Counted from the stretch's first letter, positions 47,131 through 55,975 are shown. The stretch: DNA of 64,000 bases from Verrucomicrobiota bacterium (GCA_947454705.1 CANGKZ010000018.1:1-64000), one strand, 5' to 3'. A program made the numbers and translations. The notes: generated from the sequence alone by a model not told the origin.

Positions 47131-48432
47131 CTATCGGAGCAGCCAAAAAAACAGCACAGCCACGGCGGTTGGAAGAGCGGCGCCAAGGAAAAGTCCAAGC
47201 GGACTGATGCCTTCATCCTGAAAGACCTTGGAATCCTGGAGTATTCCGACTCCAGCGGGATTGGGGGCGTTGGCTATCACGGTGAGTCCCCCACCCGTGA
47301 CGGCTCCCGCGACGAGGGCGTACTTCAGGTCATCCGAGATTCCGTCCACCAATGACCCCAGGTAGGTGAGCGCGGCATTGTCGGTCAATGCCGTCAGCCC
47401 GGTGGCACCGAAGTACAGCGCACCACCGCCGAGGTTCTGGATGAGTGGTTTCAACCAATAGGCCTGCAGCGATCCAAGGGTGACAAGCCCTGCCAGAAAG
47501 AATCCGACGAGAAGCCCCTCACGGAGTTTCAGGGGAGTTTGGTACTCGGCTGTGGCAGTAACCACCCCTAGGAAGAGTACGAAGATCCCAAAAAACACTT
47601 CTGGGTGATGGGCAAACGCGACAACCAGGGCGAGGAAACCGACGTGCACGACGGTCAACCAAACCGGAACCGGGGCGCTCGCGTCAGCTTCAACTGAGAT
47701 ACCTGCCAGATCCTTCCGAAAGGCCCACGCAATGATGGCCGCCGAAACCGCACAACTTGCCGCCGCTCGCCAGCCAAAATGACTGATCATGAACCAAGTG
47801 TCCCAGTTCCATTTGGCCGCCACCATCAGTACGGGTGGGGCCGCGAAATGGGTCAGGGTACCACCGATTGAAACGTTCACGAACAGGAGACCAAGGGTGG
47901 CGTAGGCGAAGCGGGTGGAGATTCCGCGGTCGAAATAGCGGCGCTTCAGGACCAGCGCCAGCAGTGTCATGGCCGCTGGTTCGGTTATGAGGGATCCCAA
48001 CAGCGGGCCAAGGACCAAGGCTGCCAGGTAGAAGGAGGTGCTCTCGCCAAACGGGAGGGCGCGAGCCGCCAGGGAAATAAACGACTCGGCGAGTTTCACC
48101 ACCGGTCGGGTCGCCGCCACCACCATTACCACCAGAACGAACTTTGGCTCAGTGAAGTTCAGCCCTTCAATGTAGGCCACGGCATGCTGAACGGACCCTT
48201 GGAGAACGGCGATGCCCAAGAATAGCACGGCCGCCCAGAGGCCGAACACGACCTCCGTCTCGGCAAGGAAGTGGAGGAGGTTTTCGGCCACCGATCCGGC
48301 GGGAAACCGGTGCGCCAAGTGTGCAAAGCGCTTGACGCAAAACGTATGCACCACCGCCAGTCCAAACAGGACCGTGGCCAACAGCTCAACAGGAGTAGCA
48401 GTCATCGTAAACACGGGATCAGGCGTCGCCAT
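47131..48432 (-). CDS. Putative Na+/H+ antiporter (PF07399-like)
   Basis: A 433-residue polytopic protein with about twelve hydrophobic helices. Conserved-looking blocks include LGPLLGSLITEPAAMTL, GGTLTHFAAPPVLMVA, TGLTALTDNAALTYLGSL and GGGLTVIANAPNPAG, typical of the 'putative Na+/H+ antiporter' family and distantly of ArsB/NhaD ion transporters. It would expel Na+ in exchange for protons. It is the upstream gene of a two-gene minus-strand unit with the glycosyltransferase/phosphatase fusion, linking ion extrusion with solute synthesis. An internal ATG nine codons in is an alternative start. Confidence 0.82.
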   Translation of the reverse strand: MATPDPVFTMTATPVELLATVLFGLAVVHTFCVKRFAHLAHRFPAGSVAENLLHFLAETEVVFGLWAAVLFLGIAVLQGSVQHAVAYIEGLNFTEPKFVLVVMVVAATRPVVKLAESFISLAARALPFGESTSFYLAALVLGPLLGSLITEPAAMTLLALVLKRRYFDRGISTRFAYATLGLLFVNVSIGGTLTHFAAPPVLMVAAKWNWDTWFMISHFGWRAAASCAVSAAIIAWAFRKDLAGISVEADASAPVPVWLTVVHVGFLALVVAFAHHPEVFFGIFVLFLGVVTATAEYQTPLKLREGLLVGFFLAGLVTLGSLQAYWLKPLIQNLGGGALYFGATGLTALTDNAALTYLGSLVDGISDDLKYALVAGAVTGGGLTVIANAPNPAGVGILQDSKVFQDEGISPLGLFLGAALPTAVAVLFFWLLR

Positions 48433-48751
48433 AACGGCAACGCCCCTAATCGAACGGCGGCCCGACCATTCGTGTTTACCTCTGCCGGCGGCTGGCCAGC
48501 AGACCCTTCCTTACGGCTCAACGCCGCAGGAATTTCAATTTAGCCAAATCTTCGCCATACTACCAGCCCGCAATCTGGGGTTTTTCAGCCCCACCGCGTG
48601 GCCCTGACACGAAGCGGGACCGTGCTGATGGAATGATCGCATGCGCTCCAATTGCCTGACGACTCCGAGAACTCACCACGTTCCCCGGGGGCTTTCGACG
48701 TCGGACGTAGTTGTTGGACCACGACATTGCCCCCAGCAGCCCGGCATCAGT

Positions 48752-49004
48752 TGAAGAGGTATCCAGTTTCGGTGGCATTGGCTTCGTCCAAAGCGGTAGA
48801 GGGCTACCGCAGTCCAAGACCTGGCGGATTTCCACCACCGGGGAGTGGAGTCGCGACAGCGTCGTGGAGTGCGCCAGTCCTCTGGCGGTTTAGGATGCAA
48901 GGCGCGCTTCCCACCATCCAAGTGTGTGCCTCGGCGCCGGTGCGCTTTGCCTGCCCTTCCCCCTTCAACCCTTCAACTTTTTAACCCTTCAACCGCCGAT
49001 TCAA
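48752..49004 (-). repeat. Type B core (B3) with type A end (A11)
   Basis: From GGTATCCAGTTTCGGTGGCA the B core is closely shared with 4543 and 37976, including hairpin GCGGTAG-AGGG-CTACCGC. It ends with CCCCCTTCAACCCTTCAACT and following octamers, which abut the stop codon of the minus-strand propeller gene at 49001. The remaining stretch 48433-48751 shows nothing recognisable. Confidence 0.82.
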
Positions 49005-50455
49005 GGCTCCCTCATTCCAAAGCAGAACAGCGTGTTTTGACTGCGAATATAGATTCTCCCTCCGGCGATCGCGGGCGTTGCGGTGCAGGGATCATCGAGC
49101 GGGTTCACTTTCAATACCGACCATTCCCCGCCGGCTTTCACCACCGACACCTTGCCGGATTGACTCACGAAATAGAGTTTCCCATCGGCCGCAACCGGCG
49201 AGGCCAGGTAGTTGTCGATGGCTCCAACCAGTCGGTCGTGCTTGATGACTTCGCCCGTCTCCGGTTTGAAGGAGAGCAACAGGCCGCCGTCGTTAACCAT
49301 GTAAAGCACGCCCTGATAGAGCAGTGTTGAAGGCACCTGAGGCACCGTCCGTTGATATTTCCAACGGATCGCCTTCGCGGTGGTGTCGCCCTGCCCTCCC
49401 ACCTTGATCGACAGCAACCCGTTCTCCGCCGACATCTGCGCGCGATAAATGTCCCACTCCTTCGCGTCGAGTTTCCCGTCCCGGTTCAGATCGAAGGCTT
49501 CAAAATAGGACTCCTTGCGCGTCCGTTCATCGACTCCCTCCGCGAGGGACAACTTTCGATCGTGATCGGCATCGCCCTGTTTCAAGGCGTCCTCGAACGA
49601 CATGACCTTGACCTGTTTGCCGGGCTGATTCTCTCCCCATCCCCATCCATTGATGAACAGGGTGTCCTCCGCCAGCACGGGCACGGATTTCATCTCACAC
49701 GCCAAGCCGCGCACGTACCAGATTCGGTCGCCCGTTTTGGCCGAGTACGCGGAAAGCTGAAACGACTCCGGAACGATGACCTGGGTGCCCCCTCCCTTGG
49801 GCGTGTACACGACAGGCGTCGAGTAACCGGAAATGATCCCGGGTCGATCGATCTTCCATCGGATCCGCCCGGTTCGGATCTCCACGGCAATCATGAAAGA
49901 ATTCTGATCCTGATCGCAGGGAAGAATGACCGTTCCGGAAACCAAAATTGGAGAAGCCCCCATTCCATAGGCGCTGTTGAAGGGCCCCAGCGGGATCCGC
50001 CATCGCTCGTGGCCGTCCTGATCGTAGGCCAGCAGTCCATAGTCCTGAAAGAAGACGACCACCGTTTTCCCGTCCGTGACCGGCGTGGGCGAAGCCGGAT
50101 TGTTCGGCTTCTGAAGGCGGTCGCTCCGGCTGTGAGGCACCTCGCGTTTCCAGAGCAAACGGCCGGACTTCCGGTCGAGTCCGAGTGTGAAGAGCTTCTC
50201 GCCCTCGAACCCGGTGAGAAAGATTCGATCCTTGCTGACAACCGGTGAGGAATGCCCGGCGGGAATCGGTGTTTTCCAAACGCAGTTTTTCTCCGGTCCG
50301 AACTCCACGGGTAGGTTGGTGGAAGCGGACACACCCGCACCATTCGGCCCCCGAAACTGCGTCCATTCCTGCGCCACCGCCTTCACACCGAGCGTGAACG
50401 CGAGTATCGAAGCGAGCAACTGAGGGACAACGAATCGATTCCTTAACACCCGCAA
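49001..50455 (-). CDS. Secreted PQQ-like propeller protein with EF-hand insert (third copy)
   Basis: 484 residues with a signal peptide (VPQLLASILAFTLGVKAVAQ) and mature start EWTQFRGPNGAG, as in the copies at 29577 and 31142. Propeller units run throughout. EF-hand-like loops DADHDRKLSLAE (degenerate: Arg where Gly is usual) and DLNRDGKLDAKE sit between blades near residues 295-335. Translation probably starts at TTG 50455, with GTG 50449 as an alternative. It is isolated on the minus strand. A type A/B repeat begins at its stop codon. The function is unknown, as for its paralogues. Confidence 0.83.
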   Translation of the reverse strand: MRVLRNRFVVPQLLASILAFTLGVKAVAQEWTQFRGPNGAGVSASTNLPVEFGPEKNCVWKTPIPAGHSSPVVSKDRIFLTGFEGEKLFTLGLDRKSGRLLWKREVPHSRSDRLQKPNNPASPTPVTDGKTVVVFFQDYGLLAYDQDGHERWRIPLGPFNSAYGMGASPILVSGTVILPCDQDQNSFMIAVEIRTGRIRWKIDRPGIISGYSTPVVYTPKGGGTQVIVPESFQLSAYSAKTGDRIWYVRGLACEMKSVPVLAEDTLFINGWGWGENQPGKQVKVMSFEDALKQGDADHDRKLSLAEGVDERTRKESYFEAFDLNRDGKLDAKEWDIYRAQMSAENGLLSIKVGGQGDTTAKAIRWKYQRTVPQVPSTLLYQGVLYMVNDGGLLLSFKPETGEVIKHDRLVGAIDNYLASPVAADGKLYFVSQSGKVSVVKAGGEWSVLKVNPLDDPCTATPAIAGGRIYIRSQNTLFCFGMREP

Positions 50456-50550
50456 AGTGTGGGCCAGGCAGCTTGGAGTCTCCAGAACCCTTTCGCCGAA
50501 CCCAATTGCTCAGCCACGCCAACCGCCACCGTTGATCCTAGAAATGGCAA

Positions 50551-50702
50551 TTGAGACCACAGATGGACACAGATTCACACAGATGAAGAAGGGGATGGGT
50601 GGTTCGACCGCGTTCGAACGGTTTCACATTCTGAGTGATCGATGAATCCTTCGGTTCCGCGCGTTTCCATCTGTGTTCATCCGTGTCCATCTGTGGTTGA
50701 AC
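50551..50702. repeat. Type C MITE-like element (C1)
   Basis: A unit of about 150 bp bounded by imperfect terminal inverted repeats of roughly 33 bases: left TTGAGACCACAGATGGACAC..., right ...GTGTCCATCTGTGGTTGAA. The interior (GGTTCGACCGCGTTCGAACG) holds a further inverted repeat. A second copy is at 62279-62430. Similar 'accacagatggacacagat' sequences are common in environmental Verrucomicrobia and Planctomycetes genomes, as I recall. Confidence 0.85.
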
Positions 50703-50731
50703 TCTTCTTCAGCTGCCGTTTTTAGGTTGAT

Positions 50732-50755
50732 GCGTTGAGGTACCTCGCTCAACGC
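50732..50755. repeat. 8-bp hairpin at the end of a possible gene remnant
   Basis: GCGTTGAG (50732-50739) and CTCAACGC (50748-50755) are exact reverse complements with an 8-base loop. On the minus strand the frame ending at 50749 encodes GSKGKTITAKSEEIRLAVAG and more, which looks protein-like but has no credible upstream part. It may be the 3' scrap of a lost gene. The rest of 50756-50925 shows nothing else. Confidence 0.35.
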
Positions 50756-50925
50756 GCTTTGTTGGGGGCAGCGCGGCGACTGCCAGCAACCGCTAGGCGG
50801 ATTTCTTCGGACTTGGCTGTGATTGTTTTGCCTTTTGAACCCGCCGATGTCTTCGGTAGGCGGCGTTGGTTCGGACCCTGCCCGTCATCCAGGGGCCAAA
50901 CCCAGTCCGTCGCCCTGTCGATTCC

Positions 50926-51387
50926 ATGAAACCCTCCCATCGTAACGACGCTGAGCAAACGTCCCACGAACCCGAGTTCGGGGACGCGGTGCGCCGACAA
51001 ATCGAACACGAGGATGTTCTCATCGTGAACCGTCTCTCGTGGCTCATTGCCTCGCAATCCTTCCTCTTCACCGCGTACGCCATCACGTTGAATGGTCCCG
51101 CCCAGACACGCGTGCCCTCCTTCGCCGCCAAGCAGGACCTGGTAATGCATCTCGTCTCCACGCTTGCCCTGGTGTCGTGCACCACCATTTATCTCGGTGT
51201 GATCGGTGGAATTCGCGTCATGGCCAACCTTCGCGCGGACGCCGTGAGGCACCACGCCGCAAAAGCGTGCGAGTATCGTCCGCCAATCCAGGGCACGAAG
51301 CTGACGCTGGTCCTGGGGCATGCTGCTCCACTCATTCTTCCGCCGGCCTTCGCCATCGCGTGGATCACCCTGTTGCTCGCCAAATGA
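50926..51387 (+). CDS. Small membrane protein of unknown function
   Basis: 153 residues. A charged N-terminus with the block 'RQIEHEDVLIVNRLSWLIASQSFLFTAYAI' leads into the first membrane helix. A second helix follows (LVMHLVSTLALVSCTTIYLGVIG), and a third ends the protein (LILPPAFAIAWITLLLAK). I have seen this N-terminal pattern in uncharacterised small bacterial membrane proteins but know no function. It lies 69 bases before the KirBac channel gene on the same strand, so co-transcription is possible. ATG 50926 was chosen over the upstream extension, which is repeat-flanking sequence. Confidence 0.65.
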   Translation: MKPSHRNDAEQTSHEPEFGDAVRRQIEHEDVLIVNRLSWLIASQSFLFTAYAITLNGPAQTRVPSFAAKQDLVMHLVSTLALVSCTTIYLGVIGGIRVMANLRADAVRHHAAKACEYRPPIQGTKLTLVLGHAAPLILPPAFAIAWITLLLAK

Positions 51388-51456
51388 CATGAACGGTTCG
51401 AGAAGTTCAGATGGCGGCTTTGACAGAGCGGTTGGACGATCGGGATCAAACGTGCG

Positions 51457-52341
51457 ATGAAGAAAAAAGACACACCGATTTCGGTCCGGGCCGGAAAGCT
51501 CGAATTCGTAAAGATCAACGCGAAGACGTGGGACTGGCGCGACGGGTATCACTGGATCCTTTCGCTGAGTTGGCCCCGCTTCTCTGCATTCGTTCTTGGG
51601 TTTTTCACCGCGATCAACCTCATCTTTGCGGCCGCCTACAAAGCGCGCAGCGGATGCATCGCGGAATTGCCACCAGGGTCCTTCCTGGATGCCATGTTCT
51701 TCAGTGTCGAGACGCTGGCGACCGTGGGATATGGCCACATGCACCCGGCCACGCTTTACGGCCACCTGGTGACAACCCTTGAAATCGTGGTTGGGATGTT
51801 TTGGACCGCAGTGGTTACCGGAGTGATTTTCGTCCGATTCTCACGCCCCAATGCCAGCATCGCCTTCAGCAAGATCGCGGTGATCAGCCAATTCGACGGG
51901 CAGCCAACGCTGATGCTTCGCGTGGCGAATCTCCGGCACCGATCCATGGTGGAAGCGGAATTCCGGCTCATGCTTTTGCGCAACGAACCGATCAAGGAGG
52001 GGGATTACGTCCGCCGATTTCACACTCTGAAACTCACCTTTGACCGCCTCATTTTGTTTCCTGCAGCCCTCACACTGCGGCACGTCATTGACGAAACCAG
52101 CCCGCTGCATGGAATGAGGGTCGAAGATTTCGAACGCACCGACACACGGTTGATGGCCTCGGTGGTCTGTGTGGACTCCGTGATCCATTCACCAGTTCAG
52201 AGCCAGCATGACTACGCGTGGCGCGACCTCCATTTCGGAAAGCGCTTTGTCGAAATCTATGCGGAAGCCGCCGACGGGAAACTGACCGTCGACTACGGTC
52301 GGCTTCACGAAGTGGAGCGAGATGATCTCGTGCCGGGATAA
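51457..52341 (+). CDS. Inward-rectifier-type potassium channel (KirBac)
   Basis: 294 residues with the prokaryotic Kir layout: an amphipathic N-terminal slide-helix region (DWRDGYHWILSLSWPRFSAF), outer helix (about 42-62), pore loop with the K+ filter TVGYG (89-93), inner helix (about 103-126), and a C-terminal cytoplasmic beta domain (130-285) starting FSRPNASIAFSKIAVI with FDGQPTLMLRVANLR. The length matches KirBac1.1/3.1. It passes K+ across the inner membrane and is typically gated by lipid and pH. The last 37 bases overlap the convergent LysR gene. Along with TrkH/TrkA it makes K+ handling a theme of the region. Confidence 0.93.
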   Translation: MKKKDTPISVRAGKLEFVKINAKTWDWRDGYHWILSLSWPRFSAFVLGFFTAINLIFAAAYKARSGCIAELPPGSFLDAMFFSVETLATVGYGHMHPATLYGHLVTTLEIVVGMFWTAVVTGVIFVRFSRPNASIAFSKIAVISQFDGQPTLMLRVANLRHRSMVEAEFRLMLLRNEPIKEGDYVRRFHTLKLTFDRLILFPAALTLRHVIDETSPLHGMRVEDFERTDTRLMASVVCVDSVIHSPVQSQHDYAWRDLHFGKRFVEIYAEAADGKLTVDYGRLHEVERDDLVPG

Positions 52342-53279
52342 ACCGGCCGCGCCAGACGCTCCGACACAAATTCGATGAATGCCTTTACAGCAGGGCGTTG
52401 ATGGCGGCGGCTCGCTGTCACGAGAAACACTTCGCTGCGTCGCGAGAGCCAGTTGGGCAGGATTTGAATCAACTTGCCCTCGTTCACGCATGGCGCCGCG
52501 CTCATCATCGGCAGGACGACAAAACCAAGCCCGTCCAAGGCGGCGTTGAGCAACGTCTGCGGGTCGTTTGTCTTGAGGATCGTTTTCACCGCCAGTCGCT
52601 TTTCGACGGGATTCGCCTTGGGATCATCGGCACGGAAAACGAAGATTTCATTCGCTGATTCGTCGGCGCGTCCCAGCATCAGGAACGGCAAGTCACTGAG
52701 CGCCGAAAGTTCGACTGCCCTCGGAAGATGTTTGAACGGCGCTTTGTTGGAGGCGGATTTGGCGAGATACAACCCGGCATCCACTTTACCGACAGCTTTG
52801 GCGATGAGCGAGCTATCGGCAAGCGGCCCAAGCCGCACCGATACATCAACGCCTTCGCTTATCATATCGCCCCGCTGATTGGTCAGATTCAGCAAAGGGC
52901 ACACTTCGGGATGTTTCCTCATGAACTCCGGGATGAGTGGGCCGAGTAACGCCTGACCGAGAATGAATGGTGCCGTGATCCGAAGTTCGCCCTTCGGCTT
53001 GCCAGTGAGACCTTCGAGCGATTGCGACGCCATCTCCAATTCCTCCAAAATCGTTGCACAGCGGATGGCCATTATTTCGCCAGCAGCGGTGACATTCACC
53101 CTTCGCGTCGTCCGTTCGAACAGACGCGTGCCCGCGCGGTGCTCAATGGCCATGAGACGCTTGCTCACGCTCGTGCGCGGGATGCGCAGTAAACCGGCCA
53201 CCTGCGAAAAGCTTCTCCTGTGGGCGAGTTCAACGATCAGACGCACATCAGTGATGTCCCAGACAATTGATTCCCTCAT
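52305..53279 (-). CDS. LysR-family transcriptional regulator
   Basis: 324 residues. The N-terminal winged helix-turn-helix covers residues 1-65 (DVRLIVELAHRRSFSQVAGL, RTSVSKRLMAIEHRAGTRLF, 'TTRRVNVTAAGE'), and a LysR substrate-binding domain covers 90-300 (GELRITAPFILGQALLGPLI). The sequence resembles the AaeR/DhcR-like subgroup often found beside an oxidoreductase. The start at 53279 is taken because it begins just before the DNA-binding domain; the longer frame enters the intergenic region. It is divergent from the short-chain dehydrogenase at 53396, which it presumably controls, and overlaps the KirBac gene end-to-end. Confidence 0.9.
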   Translation of the reverse strand: MRESIVWDITDVRLIVELAHRRSFSQVAGLLRIPRTSVSKRLMAIEHRAGTRLFERTTRRVNVTAAGEIMAIRCATILEELEMASQSLEGLTGKPKGELRITAPFILGQALLGPLIPEFMRKHPEVCPLLNLTNQRGDMISEGVDVSVRLGPLADSSLIAKAVGKVDAGLYLAKSASNKAPFKHLPRAVELSALSDLPFLMLGRADESANEIFVFRADDPKANPVEKRLAVKTILKTNDPQTLLNAALDGLGFVVLPMMSAAPCVNEGKLIQILPNWLSRRSEVFLVTASRRHQRPAVKAFIEFVSERLARPVYPGTRSSRSTS

Positions 53280-53296
53280 GGAACATATCATGTGCC
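53280..53296. promoter_or_regulatory. Candidate operator next to the LysR start
   Basis: GGAACAT-ATC-ATGTGCC is an inverted repeat with 7-base arms and one mismatch, immediately upstream of the LysR start codon in the divergent promoter region. It does not fit the T-N11-A LysR box exactly, so this is a weak proposal. Confidence 0.3.
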
Positions 53297-53395
53297 AGAG
53301 AGCCCGTTTATTCAATCCGGGAGAGACAATACCGTACCCCAGTCAACCACCCACGTGGATGGCACAAAAAACGAAACCTCATTCATTCAAGATTC

Positions 53396-54130
53396 ATGAG
53401 CACATTAAAAAACAAAGCAGCGATCGTCTTTGCTGGATCACGCGGAATCGGTCGGGCCACGAGCGAACGTCTCGGGCTCTTGGGTGCCGCAGTGGCCGTG
53501 GGCTACAGCTCCAACAAAACCGCCGCTGACGGTGTCGTAAAAAAGATCACCGACGCAGGCGGCACGGCATTCAGCATCCAGGTGGATGTGTCCGACGCCC
53601 ACCGCGTCGGCAAAGTCTTCGATGAAGTCATTCAGCGCTTCGGGAAGATCGACGTGGTGGTCAACGCAGCAGGCGCTTCCGCATTCGGCCCCCTGGCCGC
53701 GCACACGGTCGAAAGCTTTGACAAGGTGATCGCCGTCAATGCTCGTGGTGCCTTCAACGTGCTCTCCGAAACGGCGCGCCGCATCAGTGATGGAGGACGC
53801 GTAATCCACATCTCCACCGCTGGAACGAAGATGCCGATGTACGGTGCAGGGCTGTATGCGGCGTCCAAGGCATTCGGCGAGCATCTCGCGCTCGGATTAT
53901 CCAAGGAGCTTGCGGCCCGGGGTGTGACCGTGAATGTGGTTTCGCCGGGTTCGACTGACACCGACGGCCTCGTTATGCCCAAGGAGCAGATCCAGGCGAT
54001 CATCGGAATGACTCCACTGGGTCGCCTGGGGCAGCCCGCCGATATCGCGGATGTGATCGCATTCCTCGCCGGGGATGAAGCCCGCTGGCTCACAAGCCAA
54101 AACATCCAAGTCAACGGAGGCATTCTCTGA
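53396..54130 (+). CDS. Short-chain dehydrogenase/reductase (LysR-linked, first pair)
   Basis: 244 residues of the classical SDR family. The NAD(P)-binding motif is atypical: FAGSRGIGRA instead of TGxxxGIG. The rest is canonical: NAAG, catalytic Ser in HISTAG, YAASK (Tyr and Lys) and the C-terminal region VNVVSPGSTDTDG. It oxidises or reduces an alcohol/carbonyl substrate with NAD(P)(H). The ATG at 53396 puts the Rossmann strand in its usual place; the upstream extension is intergenic. It is divergent from the LysR regulator. The substrate is unknown. Confidence 0.9.
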   Translation: MSTLKNKAAIVFAGSRGIGRATSERLGLLGAAVAVGYSSNKTAADGVVKKITDAGGTAFSIQVDVSDAHRVGKVFDEVIQRFGKIDVVVNAAGASAFGPLAAHTVESFDKVIAVNARGAFNVLSETARRISDGGRVIHISTAGTKMPMYGAGLYAASKAFGEHLALGLSKELAARGVTVNVVSPGSTDTDGLVMPKEQIQAIIGMTPLGRLGQPADIADVIAFLAGDEARWLTSQNIQVNGGIL

Positions 54131-54442
54131 AATGCGGTAAAAGAACCCGCAGCGAGCGACAAAATGAGGGCGGATCCCCCCACCATCCCTGCCGGCGCGA
54201 ACATCGGGAACGTCCCTCGCAACGTTTCCGATGTGAACCGCCCGATGCCCCCTCACCCCCGGCGTGCCGGGATTCCTGAATACCACCGCGGGTCTCCGGC
54301 CCGTTTTTGAGGCGGTGCGGACGTTCCCTTTTCGGAGGCCGCCACCCGCCGAACCAGGGACCGAGGTAAGAGAATCGATCCTCACCGCATCGAATGGATG
54401 AGCCGGAATCCCGGCGAAACAACAAAGACATCCACACGCATC
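54131..54442. other. Intergenic gap with no recognised feature
   Basis: 312 bases between the SDR and YHS genes. A weak stem CGGG-CCCG followed by TTTTT (about 54289-54307) could end SDR transcription, but the stem is only four pairs. I see no gene, repeat family member or clear promoter. Confidence 0.5.
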
Positions 54443-54904
54443 ATGAAAAACCTCAAAAACATCCTCGCCCTTGCCTTCACCACTGTCGCTCTCGCCTTCA
54501 GCACCGCAGCCGGCGAACTCGTCAACGTCTCGGGCGCCAGCAACATCGCAGTCGGGGGCTATGACACGGTGGCCTTCTTCACCGACAAAAAGGCCATCAA
54601 CGGCGACCCCGGCATCTCCGCCACGTACCAGGGCGCGACCTACATCTTCGCCAGCAAGGAACACAAGGAACTGTTTGTATCCGCACCGGAAAAGTACGCG
54701 CCCCAGTGTGGCGGCTACTGCGCCTTCGGCGTGTCGGTGGGTGCACTATTCCCCGTGGAAATCAGCACGTGGCAGGTGCGCAACGGAAAGCTGTATCTCA
54801 ACCTGAACAAGGCGATCCTCAAGAAATTCAATTCGGACTTTGAGGCCAATGTCGCCAAGGCCGACAAAAACTGGCCCTCGCTCGTGCAAAAGCACGGCAA
54901 GTGA
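54443..54904 (+). CDS. Secreted YHS-domain protein
   Basis: 153 residues with a clear signal peptide (MKNLKNILALAFTTVALAFS, cleavage near TAA-GEL). The mature part is a YHS domain: VGGYDTVAFFTD near residue 38, then YQGATYIFASKEHKELFVSA and PEKYAPQCGGYCAFGVS (about 82-98), with cysteines 89 and 93. This form is common as a small periplasmic protein thought to bind metal, often near oxidoreductases. It lies between two LysR/SDR pairs. A strong hairpin follows the stop codon. Confidence 0.88.
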   Translation: MKNLKNILALAFTTVALAFSTAAGELVNVSGASNIAVGGYDTVAFFTDKKAINGDPGISATYQGATYIFASKEHKELFVSAPEKYAPQCGGYCAFGVSVGALFPVEISTWQVRNGKLYLNLNKAILKKFNSDFEANVAKADKNWPSLVQKHGK

Positions 54905-54914
54905 TTTATCCCGA

Positions 54915-54944
54915 AGTGGCGGGGTAAGCCATTGCCCCGCCACT
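54915..54944 (+). terminator. Perfect 10-bp hairpin after the YHS gene
   Basis: AGTGGCGGGG (54915-54924) and CCCCGCCACT (54935-54944) are exact reverse complements with a 10-base loop, 11 bases after the stop codon. The GC-rich stem is terminator-like, but no T-tract follows, so it may only stabilise the mRNA 3' end. Confidence 0.55.
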
Positions 54945-55060
54945 GCGCCACCGGGCCATCAACGAATTCAACCTGCAGCGCGATCAGCGGTTCTCGCTGG
55001 CAAGCGTTGCAGCTCCGAGAGTCGAAACATCACCGCGGAACCTGGGCAATTTCTGGAGCC

Positions 55061-55963
55061 TTACTTCGCCAATCGACTCGCCGCAGACCGCAGCTGGGCA
55101 CAGAACTTTTCCCCCGCTGGGGTCACGTCGCCCTTGAGGGAGCGAACGATTCCCACCTCCTGCGCCGCGGGAGCTGGCGTGAGCGGCCGGAGCTTTAAGC
55201 GCGTGCCAAAGGTGTTTGAAAAGACCCGCGAAACAATGGCAACGCCCCTGCCAGCGGCGATTTCGGTGGTCAGACTGCTCACGCCGTCGCACTCGACAGC
55301 GATTGGCGGACGCTGCCGAACTCCTTGAAAGACTCGATCGAGAAGGGCGTGATAGTCGGTGTATTCCCGGCGTCGGAAGACCACCAGTTTCTCTGCAGCG
55401 AGCTTTGCGATCGACACCGCTCGCAGGCTGGCGAAGGGGTGTTTCGGCGGGACCGCCACGCAGATGGAATACGAATGCAACGACTCAAAGGTAAGGCCCG
55501 CTCCGTTGGGTCCCATCGGACGCTGCATCACGGCGAGTTCCAAGGTCCCGTTGCGGATTCCATCGGCCAGTTCGTTCCCCGCGAGGTCATACAGGCGCAC
55601 GAGCACGCGCGGAACCGCCTTCTGGAATTCACCAAGAGCCGCTGGCAGAAATTCAACGGTGGGCGAGGGCGAGTATCCGATCTGCAATTCGCCAAATTCC
55701 CCACGTGCCAACGCGCGGGTTTTTTCAACCGCCTCGTCCGCGCGCCGAAGCAACTCACGCGCCTCGTCGAGAAACAATTTCCCCTCGGCCGTGAGCGTCA
55801 CACCGCGGGTGCTGCGCGTGAAAAGATCGACTCCGATCTCATCCTCCAGATCTTGAATCTGTCGGCTCAGCGCCGGCTGAGCGACCCGCAGGCGCGGGGC
55901 GGCTTTGCTGAAGCTTAAGGCCTCAGCCACGGCAACGTAGTAGCGAAGGTGCCGGAGTTCCAT
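55061..55963 (-). CDS. LysR-family transcriptional regulator (second)
   Basis: 300 residues, starting MELRHLRYYVAVAEALSFSK with helix-turn-helix AAPRLRVAQPALSRQIQDLE and 'GVTLTAEGKLFLDEA'. This is the CatM/BenM/TsaR-like 'LRHLRYFVAVAE' class. The substrate-binding domain runs from residue 90 on (LQIGYSPSPTVEFLPAAL). An in-frame ATG five codons upstream is possible. It is divergent from the SDR gene at 56103, with a good LysR-type box between them. Sequence differs clearly from the regulator at 52305, so the two pairs are not a simple recent duplication. Confidence 0.92.
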   Translation of the reverse strand: MELRHLRYYVAVAEALSFSKAAPRLRVAQPALSRQIQDLEDEIGVDLFTRSTRGVTLTAEGKLFLDEARELLRRADEAVEKTRALARGEFGELQIGYSPSPTVEFLPAALGEFQKAVPRVLVRLYDLAGNELADGIRNGTLELAVMQRPMGPNGAGLTFESLHSYSICVAVPPKHPFASLRAVSIAKLAAEKLVVFRRREYTDYHALLDRVFQGVRQRPPIAVECDGVSSLTTEIAAGRGVAIVSRVFSNTFGTRLKLRPLTPAPAAQEVGIVRSLKGDVTPAGEKFCAQLRSAASRLAK

Positions 55964-55975
55964 GACGCAGCTCAT

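Noticed and set aside
50749-51765. 338-residue minus-strand frame across the membrane protein and KirBac start
   Set aside because: Most of it is antisense to the small membrane protein and the KirBac gene, both of which have clear plus-strand features. Only its last 35 residues look protein-like and are discussed as a possible scrap.
54287-54308. Terminator candidate CGGG-loop-CCCG-TTTTT
   Set aside because: The stem is only four base pairs and lies 160 bases after the SDR stop, so it is too weak to call.
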